This document shows, piece by piece, positions 27,643 to 36,991 of a DNA stretch of 64,000 nucleotides. The position numbers and the translations under genes are program-made. Positions within the stretch are counted from its first letter, which is position 1. Every line of letters starts with the position of its first letter. Below the pieces are notes generated by a model. That model saw only the letters and a list, made by a program, of their open reading frames with translations, ran no database searches and had not been told where the DNA came from. This DNA is from Sterolibacterium sp. Lineage in GTDB: Bacteria > Pseudomonadota > Gammaproteobacteria > Burkholderiales > Rhodocyclaceae. Location of the stretch: assembly GCA_028713555.1 (NCBI GenBank), contig JAQTOA010000002.1, positions 1-64,000 of the forward strand, in the 5' to 3' direction.

Positions 27643-27664
27643 GGGGGCGGATCAGTCTGCCCCC
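27643..27664 (+). promoter_or_regulatory. Hairpin between arrB and the chaperone gene
   Basis: GGGGGCGGA-TCAG-TCTGCCCCC pairs over nine bases (one G-T) in the transcript and is followed by a short TTT. Placed between arrB and torD, it could act as an attenuator or RNA-end protector that lowers expression of the downstream genes relative to arrAB. Confidence 0.4.
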
Positions 27665-27692
27665 TTTCCAATTCAGGAACCCGAACATCAAA

Positions 27693-28319
27693 ATGCCAAA
27701 CTACGACCTCGACAAGGGACGCGCCCGCGAAGACCTCTGCCGTTATCTGGCGGCCTGCTATTACCAGCCGGGCCCAGAATTCTCGGAAGAAAAAGTGTTC
27801 GATTCGATGCTCGCTGCCGCGACTTGCCTCCATCCGGACCTCGCCGCTTGCGCACGCCGGCTGGGCGAGGAATTTTCCGCGGAAAGCGCGGAGGACCTGC
27901 TGCTCGATTACACCCGGCTTTTCCTCGGCCCCAACCATATCATCGCCAAGCCCTACGGCTCGGTATGGCTGGAACAGCAAGAGACCCTGATGGGGGAATC
28001 GACGCTGGCGATGCTGGCGCTATACAAGGAAGGCGGCTTCGAGATGGACGAGACATTCCGCGAACTGCCCGACCACATCGCCGCCGAGCTGGAGTTTCTT
28101 TACTTGCTGATCTTCCGCGAAAACGAAGCGCACCACCAGGGCAAGCTGGAAGCGCAAGAGGCCAAGGCCGCGCTGCGCAAGCGTTTTCTCGACGAACATC
28201 TCGGCCGCTGGGTCGGACCCTTCACGGCAGCCGTCAAGGACGGCGCACAAAGCAATTATTACCGGCAGCTTGCCGAACTCACCGACAGATTCATCAACAT
28301 GGAAGCCAACAAAGACTGA
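27693..28319 (+). CDS. arrD: TorD-family molybdoenzyme chaperone
   Basis: 208-residue all-helical cytosolic protein of the TorD/DmsD family, which binds the Tat signal peptide and apo-enzyme until the Mo cofactor is inserted. Family features visible: YLAACYYQPGPEFSEE near the N-terminus, YTRLFLGPNHIIAKPYGSVW (the Y-x-x-L-F-x-G-P..P-Y-x-S motif, about 66-88) and LPDHIAAELEFLYLL (D-H-x-x-x-E-L). The ORF track begins far upstream in an arrB-overlapping extension; ATG 27693 gives the natural N-terminus, with GGA 19 bases upstream being weak. Its position after arrB makes arrA its client. Confidence 0.85.
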   Translation: MPNYDLDKGRAREDLCRYLAACYYQPGPEFSEEKVFDSMLAAATCLHPDLAACARRLGEEFSAESAEDLLLDYTRLFLGPNHIIAKPYGSVWLEQQETLMGESTLAMLALYKEGGFEMDETFRELPDHIAAELEFLYLLIFRENEAHHQGKLEAQEAKAALRKRFLDEHLGRWVGPFTAAVKDGAQSNYYRQLAELTDRFINMEANKD

Positions 28320-28349
28320 GCAGCGATTCATCAACGAGGAGGATGCAAA

Positions 28350-28562
28350 ATGGGAACCATGAGTATCTGGCATTGGCTAGTTGTCTTGGTTATTGTCATG
28401 CTGGTGTTTGGCACCAAGAAACTGCGGTCTGTCGGCGCCGACCTCGGTGGCGCGGTCAAGGGTTTCAAGGAAGGCATGGCCGAGGCTGCGGTGGAACATG
28501 GTGCCGGACAAGCTTCTCCTGAGACTGTTCGTCAGTCGATCGAAGCCAAACTCCGTCAATGA
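28350..28562 (+). CDS. tatA: Twin-arginine translocase subunit TatA/E
   Basis: 70 residues: one N-terminal membrane helix ([20 protein letters not shown]), the FGTKKLR hinge and an amphipathic helix ([15 protein letters not shown]), the standard TatA/TatE layout. TatA multimers form the export pore for folded cofactor proteins. Strong AGGAGGA upstream. No tatB or tatC here, so it must join a core TatBC encoded elsewhere, perhaps giving extra capacity for ArrAB. It overlaps the start of the Crp/Fnr gene by four bases (ATGA). Confidence 0.9.
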   Translation: MGTMSIWHWLVVLVIVMLVFGTKKLRSVGADLGGAVKGFKEGMAEAAVEHGAGQASPETVRQSIEAKLRQ

Positions 28563-29338
28563 CCGTGCAGTTGTCGGAAGCATCTTGCACCAGCTCAGGT
28601 GCGGCAAATTCCGTGCTTTTGGCGTTCACGAGCAAGACTGCACGCCAAATACGCGGCTATGGCGAATGCTTTCCTTGCGCATTGCTATTGGCGGAAGCAC
28701 CTCCTGAACAGCATGCTGATTTCGATGCGCTGGTTCATGACCAAGACTTCGGGCATTCCGAAGTTCTATACCGTGCCACGGCACCGGTCGATGCGGTGCA
28801 TTTCATCCAGATGGGCGCCGTAAAACTGGTGAGGACTGGGCCTACTGGCGAGCAGCGCATTGTCAGAGTGCTCAAGACCGGAGACTCCGCCGGAACTGAG
28901 TCAATCTTCTCGCAAACTTACGAACACACGGCAATCGCGCTTGGTGATGTGCGTGTCTGTAGCATCCCTGTAGCCTTGTTCCTCAAGTTAGTCGCCGGAT
29001 CCGGGCGAACACAAATGTGGTTGCTACAGAAATCGCTGACGGCACTAAACGATGTAGAAACCTGGCTTTTACAGTTGGCAGGTGGCTCAGTATCATCCCG
29101 CGTTCGTATTGCACGGTTGATGTTGAAGCTATGTGCTGACAACGAAGGCCACATCCACCGGTTGCCTCTCAAGGAAATGGGCGCCATCGTTGGCTTGGTG
29201 GAGGAAACGGTGTGCCGGGTTATTTCCGAATTCGACCGCCAGGGAATTATCGCTAAAGATGGTAGCGGTAGCGTTTTTGGCCAGCGCTATTTCCGCGGCA
29301 ATATACCGGCGCTGAAGAAAATCGCCCATGAACCTTGA
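28559..29338 (+). CDS. Crp/Fnr-family transcriptional regulator
   Basis: 259 residues. Cyclic-nucleotide-like beta-roll (about 60-160: [37 protein letters not shown]) and a C-terminal winged HTH ([33 protein letters not shown]). The N-terminal part has C10 and a CxxC pair, C37/C40 (GECFPCALL), reminiscent of but not identical to the FNR cluster cysteines, so redox or metalloid sensing is possible. The first ~35 residues may be non-native: the ATG overlaps tatA by four bases but later starts cannot be excluded. Encoded inside the arr operon, so a feedback or anaerobic controller of these genes is likely by context. Confidence 0.8.
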   Translation: MTVQLSEASCTSSGAANSVLLAFTSKTARQIRGYGECFPCALLLAEAPPEQHADFDALVHDQDFGHSEVLYRATAPVDAVHFIQMGAVKLVRTGPTGEQRIVRVLKTGDSAGTESIFSQTYEHTAIALGDVRVCSIPVALFLKLVAGSGRTQMWLLQKSLTALNDVETWLLQLAGGSVSSRVRIARLMLKLCADNEGHIHRLPLKEMGAIVGLVEETVCRVISEFDRQGIIAKDGSGSVFGQRYFRGNIPALKKIAHEP

Positions 29339-29418
29339 AGCACCCAGCAGAACCTTTCTCTTAGCGTCATGGCCAGGAACTTTTCCCTCGGATGTCGCCA
29401 GCTGCCCGGAATACACCA

Positions 29419-30438
29419 ATGAAGTTGACAGATTGGAATGACCAGTCTCTGACTCAGCCTTCGGCCTTGCTACAGGACGGTCACGGTCGTCGGGTCGAGT
29501 ACTTGCGGCTCTCAGTTACCGATCGCTGCGATTTGCGTTGCCGCTATTGCCTGCCGCGCGACTACTGCAAATTCGAGCAGCCGTCGCACTGGCTCAACTT
29601 TGCGGAGATCGAGCGGCTGGTTTTCGCCTTCGCCCGTCTGGGGCTGAAGCGGGTTCGGCTGACCGGCGGCGAACCCCTGCTGCGCAAGAATCTGGCGGAG
29701 TTGGCGACACGGTTGGCGGTAGTGCCGGGCATCGAAGACCTGTCGTTATCCACCAACGGCACGCAGCTCAAAGCTCAGGCGCGTCGTTTGCGAGAGGCCG
29801 GGGTGGGCCGCCTCAATGTGAGCCTGGACACGCTCGACCGGACCCGCTTTGCCGCGATCACCGGACGCGATGTCCTTCCTGAAGTTCTGGCCGGCCTGGA
29901 GGCAACCTGCGCCGAAGGCTTTCGTCTGATCAAGATCAACATGGTGGCCTTGGCAGATACCACCGATGACGAAGTCGACGCCATGACGGCGTATTGCCTG
30001 GAGCGAGGATTTGTCCTGCGCCTGATTGAAACCATGCCGATCGGCGAAGCTGGCCGGAAGGCGGGCTTCGTTAGCTTGCAACCGTTGCAGGAGAGGCTGC
30101 GTGCGCGTTACAACCTGGTCGACGGCATGGTGCCCGGTGGTGGCCCGGCGCGTTACCTGGTATCCGCCGATGGCAGTTTCCAGATCGGTTTCATCACGCC
30201 GCTTTCCCAACACTTTTGCGAGTCTTGCAACCGCGTCCGCCTGACCGTGGATGGGCAACTTTGTCTGTGTCTTGGTCAGCACAACTCGGTTGACCTGCGT
30301 ACTCCGCTGCGCGCTGGTGTCAGCGATGCAGCTCTGGAACAAGTTCTGGTTGAGGCATTGCGCGGCAAACCGAAACGTCATGAATTCGAGGATCAGCCAC
30401 AACGGCTGCGACGTTTAATGTCCGCCACCGGCGGTTGA
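29419..30438 (+). CDS. moaA: GTP 3',8-cyclase (molybdenum cofactor biosynthesis MoaA)
   Basis: 339 residues, radical-SAM enzyme for the first step of molybdopterin synthesis. Radical-SAM cluster CDLRCRYC (near residue 45), LTGGEPLLRK SAM-binding motif, and C-terminal second cluster FCESCNRVRLTVDGQLCLC with GQHNSVDLR. The terminal GG dipeptide required for activity in MoaA is present (SATGG). ATG 29419 (GGAATACACC upstream) is preferred over 29392. Its placement after the arr genes provides cofactor for ArrA; moaC lies 27 kb away at 57.7 kb. Confidence 0.9.
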   Translation: MKLTDWNDQSLTQPSALLQDGHGRRVEYLRLSVTDRCDLRCRYCLPRDYCKFEQPSHWLNFAEIERLVFAFARLGLKRVRLTGGEPLLRKNLAELATRLAVVPGIEDLSLSTNGTQLKAQARRLREAGVGRLNVSLDTLDRTRFAAITGRDVLPEVLAGLEATCAEGFRLIKINMVALADTTDDEVDAMTAYCLERGFVLRLIETMPIGEAGRKAGFVSLQPLQERLRARYNLVDGMVPGGGPARYLVSADGSFQIGFITPLSQHFCESCNRVRLTVDGQLCLCLGQHNSVDLRTPLRAGVSDAALEQVLVEALRGKPKRHEFEDQPQRLRRLMSATGG

Positions 30439-30764
30439 TTCTCAAGCATCAATTTGCGGCGAGTGCTCTTATGACCATTCCCTGTGGTTTTCGCAAGAGA
30501 CACCGAAGAGTTCTATGCGCCTGCGTTGACGCAAGCAGTAAGCGTTGGAAACGATACGATCGGCTCGCACGACTACTCAATTACCGGTAGGTGCAAATAT
30601 GGCATTCATGGTATTCCCCAAATATTGGGTTTTTCATATTCTTCGCTCAGGCACCGTGGGGAGGCTATAACCCTGATTACGACCTTCTCAGCCTCAGCCT
30701 TCATGCAAGAATTGGGCATCTACTCCAAACGTACCAGTAAGTATCTAGAAAGAGAAGGTTAACC
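30439..30764 (+). other. Gap between moaA and the chemoreceptor gene, with a weak terminator
   Basis: No convincing gene; the 92-codon frame here lacks a ribosome site and domain signal. A short hairpin CCCAA-ATA-TTGGG followed by TTTTT at 30617-30634 could end the arr-moaA transcript. The promoter of the chemoreceptor must lie after it; no sigma28 (GCCGATAA-type) element was seen. Confidence 0.35.
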
Positions 30765-32294
30765 ATGTTGAAGAACCTGCGCATCGGCGTGCGTCTTGCC
30801 ATCGGCTTTGGCCTCGCCTTGCTGGCCATGGCTTTTATCGCCGGATTGGGCTACAACCGCATCAGCGTCCTCAACGGCCAGATGGCGATCCTTGCCAAGG
30901 ACCGTTTTCCCAAGACGGTCTGGGCGAACGACATCATCGGTTCCATCAACGTCATGGCCCGAGCCACGCGGAATACCCTGCTGATCAAGAAGGAGGCCGA
31001 TATCCGCAAGGAAATGGAGCGTATTCCGGTCGAACGGAAAACCATCGACGACCGGATAGAAAAACTGGACAAGACCATCAATAGCGCAAAGGGCAAGGAG
31101 CTTCTCCAGAAGCTTAAAGACGCCCGCGCCGCCTACCTCACCAACCAGGAGAAGCTGCTGGAGCTCGCCCGACAAGGCAAGCGCGACGAGGCAACGGACT
31201 TCATGGTCGGCGAATTCCGCAAGTACCAGAACCCGTTTTTCGCGGCGGCGGGTGATCTCATCAAGTACCAAGGTGAGCAAATGGATGAAGCCTGCTGCGC
31301 GGCCGAGAACATGACCGAGACCGCCCTCAGCCTGTTGCTTGGCATCTCCATTGCCGCCCTGGTCGCCGTGCTCGGCTTCGCCTACTGGGTAACGCGCAGC
31401 ATCACCAGGCCGCTCAATCAGGCAGTTAACGCAGCCGACGCATTGGCGCAGGGCAACCTGACGGTCAAGATCGAGATCGACTCGAAAGACGAGACCGGTC
31501 AATTGAAGCAGTCAATGAGCAACATGGTCGGCAAACTCACCCATATCATCGGCGAAGTGAATACCGCCTCTGACGCCCTCAACAACGCCGCCGGACAAGT
31601 CTCGCAAACCGCCCAGTCGCTATCGCAAGCTTCCTCCGAGCAGGCCGCCAGTATCGAAGAGACCACCGCCAGCATCGAACAAATGACCGCCAGCATCAAC
31701 CAGAACACCGAGAACGCCAAGGTCACCGACGGCATGGCCAGCAAATCCGCGACCGAAGCCACCGAAGGCGGCAGCGCGGTCAATGAAACCGTCGCGGCCA
31801 TGAAGCAAATCGCCGGCAAGATCGGCATCATCGACGACATCGCCTACCAGACCAACCTCCTGGCCCTGAATGCCGCCATCGAAGCCGCTAGAGCCGGCGA
31901 GCACGGCAAGGGCTTCGCGGTGGTCGCCGCAGAAGTGCGCAAATTGGCCGAGCGCAGCCAGATCGCCGCGCAAGAGATCGGCCAACTCGCCAGCAGCAGC
32001 GTCGCCGTGGCCGAGCAGGCCGGCAAGTTGCTCGACACCATGGTGCCATCGATCAAGAAAACCTCCGACCTGGTGCGGGAAATAGCCGCCGCCTCGCAGG
32101 AGCAGTCGAACGGCGTCGGTCAGATCAATAGCGCGATGGGCCAGTTGAACCAGGCCACCCAGCAGAACGCCTCGGCCTCAGAGGAGTTAGCTGCGACCGC
32201 TGAGGAAATGAGCGGCCAGTCGGAGCAACTCACCTCCTTGATGTCCTTCTTCAAGATCAATCAGGAACAAGACGCGGCGCGAGGTTCAAGATAG
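30765..32294 (+). CDS. Methyl-accepting chemotaxis protein with 4-helix-bundle sensor
   Basis: 509 residues. Helix at 10-30, periplasmic four-helix bundle (about 31-186), second helix 187-208 ([20 protein letters not shown]), HAMP ([20 protein letters not shown]) and the signalling domain with hairpin tip [27 protein letters not shown]. No C-terminal NWETF tether. A vicinal Cys-Cys pair at 177-178 ([11 protein letters not shown]) sits just outside the membrane before helix two; vicinal thiols bind As(III), so arsenic taxis is a reasonable but untested idea given the neighbours. AGAGAAGG upstream. Encoded between arr-moaA and the second X-S sensor cluster. Confidence 0.9.
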   Translation: MLKNLRIGVRLAIGFGLALLAMAFIAGLGYNRISVLNGQMAILAKDRFPKTVWANDIIGSINVMARATRNTLLIKKEADIRKEMERIPVERKTIDDRIEKLDKTINSAKGKELLQKLKDARAAYLTNQEKLLELARQGKRDEATDFMVGEFRKYQNPFFAAAGDLIKYQGEQMDEACCAAENMTETALSLLLGISIAALVAVLGFAYWVTRSITRPLNQAVNAADALAQGNLTVKIEIDSKDETGQLKQSMSNMVGKLTHIIGEVNTASDALNNAAGQVSQTAQSLSQASSEQAASIEETTASIEQMTASINQNTENAKVTDGMASKSATEATEGGSAVNETVAAMKQIAGKIGIIDDIAYQTNLLALNAAIEAARAGEHGKGFAVVAAEVRKLAERSQIAAQEIGQLASSSVAVAEQAGKLLDTMVPSIKKTSDLVREIAAASQEQSNGVGQINSAMGQLNQATQQNASASEELAATAEEMSGQSEQLTSLMSFFKINQEQDAARGSR

Positions 32295-32322
32295 ACCTTG
32301 TCTAAGAAGCCGTCTTAAAAGA

Positions 32323-32487
32323 TCACGCGAAGCGTTTAACGAGAAAATGAATCAGCGCGAGTTTGATCATTGTCTCGGATTGTCTAGGATTGACTTCATA
32401 GTCACGGTTCAATCGACGGGAGAAGGCGAGCCAGGCAAAAGTGCGCTCAACGATCCTTCGCTTGAGCGGATGGCCCACAGGGTTCAT
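32323..32487 (-). pseudogene. 3' remnant of an IS5-family transposase
   Basis: The minus-strand frame from 32487 to TGA at 32323 reads [38 protein letters not shown], the characteristic C-terminus of IS5-group DDE transposases (the E of the catalytic triad is in VERTFAW). Everything upstream is gone or frameshifted. After the stop is AAGACGGCTTCTTAGAC, a likely IS end, reaching to within a few bases of the chemoreceptor stop. It records an old insertion between the chemoreceptor and the second sensor cluster. Confidence 0.75.
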
Positions 32488-32675
32488 CGGGCACTACGCC
32501 AACAGCATTCCATACCCGTTGTTGAATCTCGTCCTCGGATAGAATTCCGGCGCGAGTCGTCCCCCTTCAATGACAGACACTTTGCGCCCGATGGTTGCGG
32601 TCATTCAGCAGCCTCCCACTGAAATCGCCAATTGTCTATATGCTACTTTTCGCAGGATTCTAGGAAGATACAGCC
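32488..32675. other. Residual IS-side DNA upstream of the second sensor operon
   Basis: No gene recognised. A minus-strand frame beginning MTATIGRKVSVIEGGRLAPE is short and lacks a known domain. The promoter for the second PhnD-like sensor operon should be here; TATATGCTACTTTTCGCAGG has a GCTAC half-site reminiscent of the arr palindrome but no partner arm. Confidence 0.3.
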
Positions 32676-33611
32676 ATGAAATTGACGAAGCGGTGGTTAA
32701 TTCCGGTATCGGCGGTCCTGGTGGCAGCGGCGCTAGCGGCACTGTATTGGTTCGGGCGGGGAGAGACGATTTCCCGCCAAGTAAATATGGCTGAGGTGGC
32801 GAAGAGCGAGACTGGGCCACGGCCGGAAGCAGTGTTGCGGATAGCGGTGGCTTCGATGATCTCCCCCAAGGAGACCGAAAACAGCTATTTCGACTTGCTG
32901 CGTCTTGTCGGTCGGCATGTGGGTCATGAGGTAAGCTTCGTTCAGCGCAAGACCTATGCCGAAGTCAATGAACTGCTGGAGCGCCGCGAGATCGATCTGG
33001 CCTTTGTATGCTCCGGCCCTTACGTCGATGGGCACGAGCGCTTCGGCATGGAGTTGCTCGCTGTGCCGGTAGTGCATGGCGGCATGGTTTACCATTCCTA
33101 TTTCATCGTTCGCCGCGATGCCCCCATCAAGGATTTGGAGGGGTTGCGCGGAAGACGTTTCGCCTTCACCGATCCCAACTCCAACACCGGCTATCTAGTA
33201 CCTACCTACGTGCTGAGCCGCCGGGGCGAAACTCCCAAGAGCTTCTTTGGCGAAACGTTCTTCACCAACAGCCACGACAACTCCATCAAAGCGGTGGCAG
33301 ACGGCTTGGCTGACGGTGCCGCCGTGGATTCGCTGATCTGGGAGTACATCAACGCCACCAAGCCGGCCGATACGGCGCGCACCCGTATCATCGACAAGTC
33401 GCCGCCCTACGGCATCCCTCCGATTGTGATACATCCGGCGCTAAACCCGGAATTCAAACAACAGTTGCGCGAGGTGTTTCTGCATCTGCATGAAGATCCT
33501 CAAGCCACTGCCTTGCTGAAGAACATCCAGATCGAGCGCTTCGCCGTGGGCAACGATGCCATGTACGACTCTGTACGCCAAATGCAGCACGAGTTGAAGG
33601 AGAAGCGGTGA
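32676..33611 (+). CDS. Second PhnD-like periplasmic/membrane-anchored binding protein
   Basis: 311 residues. N-terminal helix (LIPVSAVLVAAALAALYWFG) acts as an anchor or uncleaved signal; then the PhnD-type fold: VLRIAVASMISPKETENSYF, REIDLAFVCSGPYVDGHERF (C112), FTDPNSNTGYLVPTYVLSRR, FFTNSHDNSIKAVADGLADG. Cousin of the sensor at 23 kb, with the cysteine at the same place in the fold (AWICDYPYV there, AFVCSGPYV here). Its stop overlaps the start of a large kinase gene and there are no transporter genes, so it is again predicted to be a sensory partner. Ligand unknown; arsenite, arsenate, phosphite or phosphonate are possible. Confidence 0.8.
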   Translation: MKLTKRWLIPVSAVLVAAALAALYWFGRGETISRQVNMAEVAKSETGPRPEAVLRIAVASMISPKETENSYFDLLRLVGRHVGHEVSFVQRKTYAEVNELLERREIDLAFVCSGPYVDGHERFGMELLAVPVVHGGMVYHSYFIVRRDAPIKDLEGLRGRRFAFTDPNSNTGYLVPTYVLSRRGETPKSFFGETFFTNSHDNSIKAVADGLADGAAVDSLIWEYINATKPADTARTRIIDKSPPYGIPPIVIHPALNPEFKQQLREVFLHLHEDPQATALLKNIQIERFAVGNDAMYDSVRQMQHELKEKR

Positions 33612-36600
33612 TTCGTGTCGATCTGCGCACGCGGATTTTCCTGCGAGCACTAGGGCTGTTGACGGTACTGATCCTTGCAGTAACTCTCGCCTCGGGCGCG
33701 TCGAGCGTAATCCATCGGCGTGAGTACGCGCAGACCATCTACCAGGGCCAGGTCCGGACGCTAATTTTTCAGATGACGGAGCTCGTGCTGTGGGACGACC
33801 GGGTGGCGCTGGACAAGCTCATCACAGAGGTGGTGGAGAAAGATAGTACGCTAGGTTACGTCTTTCTGGAACGCGGCGGCAAGCCCTACGTGTACACGTT
33901 CTCAGCCGGGGTGCCCAAGGCGCTGCTGGGCCTTGGGCCGTTCTCCATGGAGCAGGCAACGATGACCCCTTTTCGGGATCAGGAGGGGGGGCAATGGCTC
34001 GATATTGCCCAAGCGGTGCCAGCCGATGCGGCAGTGCTGCACTTGGGAGTCAACGTCGATGTGCTGTTCTGGCAAGCCTTGGTCGGCTTGCGCGGGGTAT
34101 TGGTGGCCAGCGGTGCCGCCTTGCTGGCCGGCGCGCTGTTTGCCTGGTATATCGCCAGAGCCACCACTCGGGAGGTAACGGCAGATGAGGAGGCTTTGCG
34201 CGAGAGCATGGCATTTCAGAACTCGCTGCTCGATGCGATGCCCATTCCGGTTTTCTATAAGGATCGGGAAGGGCGATACCTGGGATGCAACAGGGCTTAC
34301 GAGACATTTTTTGGCGCAACAAATGATCAACTGATCGGCAAGACCGTATTCGATATCAGTCCGCGGGAGCTTGCGGAAATCTATCGCGTCAAGGACAACG
34401 AGCTGTTCGAGAGCGGAGGGATACAGCAATACGAGTCCCAAGTAAAGAACACGCATGGCGTATTGCGCGATGTCATCTTCAACAAAGCGGTTTTCTTTGA
34501 TGCCCGGGGAGCCGTCGGCGGCTTGATCGGGGCGATTCTCGACATCACCGAGCGCAAGCGGGCGGAGGAAGCGTTTCAGCAGGTGAATCGTCGCAATCAA
34601 ATGATCCTGGAATCGGCCGGCGAAGGCATATTTGGTTTGGATAGCGAGGCGCGTATCGACTTCATCAACCCGGCGGCACTCACCATTCTGGGTTTTAAAA
34701 AGGACGAATTGCTGGGGCAGGACTCCCACGCCGCTTTGCATCACAGCAAGCCGGACGGCAGTTCATATCGGCAAGAAGATTGCCCAATACACCATTCAGT
34801 GCTCAGCGAACTCGGGGTTCGGGGGCTGGAGGAAACGTTTTGGCGCAAGGACGGCTCCCCGCTGCCGGTGCTGTTTTCCAGCATGCCGATCAAGGAAGAT
34901 GGCAAAGTCATTGGCGCGGTGGTCACGTTCCAGGACATTACCGAACTCAAACAGAAGGAAATGGCGCTGGAGGAGAGCGAAGAGCGTCTGCATACGGCCA
35001 CGGAAACGGCGCGCGATGCCATGGTCATTATTGAAGGCGAGCGCGGCACCATCACTGTGTGGAATCCTGCGGCCGAAACGATTTTCGGCCATACGCGGGC
35101 CGAGGCACTCGGTCAGTCCTTGCATGAATTGCTGGCGCCGTCCCGCTTCCGTGAGACGGCACAGCGCGGTTTGTCGCATTTCTCCAGCAGCGGCGAAGGT
35201 GGCGCGGTAGGCAAGACTCTGGAACTGGTGGCCTTGCGCAAGGATGGGACGGAATTCCCCATTGAGCTTTCGCTTTCTGCCATGCAGATATGCGGGAAAT
35301 GGCACGCCACCGGCTTTGTCCGCGACATCACCGAACGCAAGCGCATGGAGCAGGAACGCCTGACCCATCTTCAGTTTGTCGAGAGCCTGGATCGGATCAA
35401 TCGGGCCATACAGGAAACAAATGACCTTGAGAAGACGCTGAGCGATGTGCTCGGCGCAGTGCTGGCGATCTTCGATTGCGACCGGGCGTGGCTTTTCTAT
35501 CCGTGCGACCCGGATGCGCCATCGTTCCGGGTTCCCATGGAAATTGCCAAGCCTGAATATCCTGGCGCCGGGATACTAAATGTGGATGTACCGATGCCCC
35601 CCGACATGGCCCAGAATCTGCGGGAGGCTCTGGAATCTGCCGACCCGGTGACTTATATCGTCGGGACAGACAGACCCATTAACAAGGTGAGTGCCGAGCA
35701 ATTTGGCGTCAAGTCGATGATGATGGCTGCTCTTTATCCCCAGTCGGGCAAGGCCTGGGCGTTCGGCCTTCACCAATGCGCTTACCCGCGAGTCTGGACA
35801 GCGGAAGACAAGAGGCTGTTCCAGGAGATCAGCAGGCGCTTGGGCGATAGCCTGACCGGCCTGTTGTCTCATCGCGACTTGCAGGAAAGCGAGGCAAAGT
35901 ATCGTCGTATCGTGGACACCGCCAACGAGGGGATATGGATGCTCGGGCCGGACACCATGACCACCTTCGTCAACGCCCGGATGGCCGGAATGCTCGGCTA
36001 TTCCGGCGAAGAGATGATCGGCCGGCCGGTGACGGACTTCATGTTCGGGGAGGATGCGTCCGACCATCTCAGGAAAATGGAGCATCGTCGTCAGGGAATA
36101 TCGGATAACTATGAACGACGTTACCGCCGCAAAGATGGGCAGGCAGTTTGGACTCTGGCTTCTGCGGCTCCCATCTTCGACGGTAAGCATCAGTTCATGG
36201 GTTCCTTTGCCATGTTCACCGACATCACCGAGCGCAAACAAGCGGAAGAAAGGCTCAAGCGCGCCAACACCGAACTGGAGCGGCAGGCCATGGCTCTTAC
36301 CCGCACCAACGCCGATCTGCAACGATTTGCCGAAGTGACGGCGCACCACCTGAAGGAACCGGCGCGGCGCCTGGCTACCTATGCGATGCGTCTAACCAAG
36401 CAATTGGGCGATCGGCTCGACGACGCCGAAGCCAGGCTGTCCCTCGAATTCATCAACCAGCAGGCGCGGCAACAACAAGCCCTGCTGCGCGACGTCGAAC
36501 GTTATCTGGCGTCCGATCAGCCGCGCGGGGAGATCGAGTCGATCGATGCTTACCAGACAGTTGCCAGGATACTGGCGCGATTGAAGAATCGGATCCGCGA

Positions 36601-36991
36601 AGCCGGCGCCGAAATCTCGCTGGGTAATCTGCCGCCCTCACGCATCGACTTACCGCGACTGGACGACGCGTTCTCGATTGCACTGGATAACGCCCTGATT
36701 CACGGGCGCTGCGCGCACCCCTTGTGCATCGGGATCGAGGGCGAACACCAAGGTGGCAAGGTGCGCTACAGCATCAGCGACAACGGCCCCGGCGTGGAAG
36801 CGCAGTATCGCGAGAGGGTGTTTCGTGTGTTCGAGCGATTGACATCAGACGATCATGTGATCGGAACCGGTATCGGGCTGGCGATCCTGCGACGAATCGC
36901 CGAGAGTTGCGACGGGCGCGCCTGGATCGAAGAAACGCCAGGCGGCGGTTGCCGCGTCCTGTTTGAATTACCTATTGGAGAATCGCATTGA
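33608..36991 (+). CDS. Multi-PAS/GAF membrane histidine kinase partnered with the PhnD-like sensor
   Basis: 1127 residues. Helix 11-33, periplasmic domain ~34-155, second helix ~160-182, then PAS1 (LLDAMPIPVFYKDREGRYLG), PAS2 (ILESAGEGIFGLDSEARIDF), PAS3 (TARDAMVIIEGERGTITVWN), a GAF-like domain (LGAVLAIFDCDRAWLFYPCD), PAS4 (IVDTANEGIWMLGPDTMTTF), and a phytochrome-type HisKA with VTAHHLKEPARRLATYAMRL followed by HATPase_c (DNGPGVEAQYRERVFRVFER, GTGIGLAILRRIAESCDGRA). Overlaps the binding-protein gene by four bases and the receiver gene downstream, so the three form one unit. No sigma54 regulator is attached, unlike the 21 kb system. Confidence 0.85.
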   Translation: MIRVDLRTRIFLRALGLLTVLILAVTLASGASSVIHRREYAQTIYQGQVRTLIFQMTELVLWDDRVALDKLITEVVEKDSTLGYVFLERGGKPYVYTFSAGVPKALLGLGPFSMEQATMTPFRDQEGGQWLDIAQAVPADAAVLHLGVNVDVLFWQALVGLRGVLVASGAALLAGALFAWYIARATTREVTADEEALRESMAFQNSLLDAMPIPVFYKDREGRYLGCNRAYETFFGATNDQLIGKTVFDISPRELAEIYRVKDNELFESGGIQQYESQVKNTHGVLRDVIFNKAVFFDARGAVGGLIGAILDITERKRAEEAFQQVNRRNQMILESAGEGIFGLDSEARIDFINPAALTILGFKKDELLGQDSHAALHHSKPDGSSYRQEDCPIHHSVLSELGVRGLEETFWRKDGSPLPVLFSSMPIKEDGKVIGAVVTFQDITELKQKEMALEESEERLHTATETARDAMVIIEGERGTITVWNPAAETIFGHTRAEALGQSLHELLAPSRFRETAQRGLSHFSSSGEGGAVGKTLELVALRKDGTEFPIELSLSAMQICGKWHATGFVRDITERKRMEQERLTHLQFVESLDRINRAIQETNDLEKTLSDVLGAVLAIFDCDRAWLFYPCDPDAPSFRVPMEIAKPEYPGAGILNVDVPMPPDMAQNLREALESADPVTYIVGTDRPINKVSAEQFGVKSMMMAALYPQSGKAWAFGLHQCAYPRVWTAEDKRLFQEISRRLGDSLTGLLSHRDLQESEAKYRRIVDTANEGIWMLGPDTMTTFVNARMAGMLGYSGEEMIGRPVTDFMFGEDASDHLRKMEHRRQGISDNYERRYRRKDGQAVWTLASAAPIFDGKHQFMGSFAMFTDITERKQAEERLKRANTELERQAMALTRTNADLQRFAEVTAHHLKEPARRLATYAMRLTKQLGDRLDDAEARLSLEFINQQARQQQALLRDVERYLASDQPRGEIESIDAYQTVARILARLKNRIREAGAEISLGNLPPSRIDLPRLDDAFSIALDNALIHGRCAHPLCIGIEGEHQGGKVRYSISDNGPGVEAQYRERVFRVFERLTSDDHVIGTGIGLAILRRIAESCDGRAWIEETPGGGCRVLFELPIGESH

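Noticed and set aside
30575-30600. A fourth arr-type palindrome (ATTACCGGTAGG) upstream of the chemoreceptor
   Set aside because: The arms are directly joined without the four-base centre and only partly match, so the likeness to the arr palindromes is too weak.
30484-30762. 92-codon ORF upstream of the chemoreceptor
   Set aside because: No ribosome site, no domain, and it overlaps the promoter and terminator region expected there.
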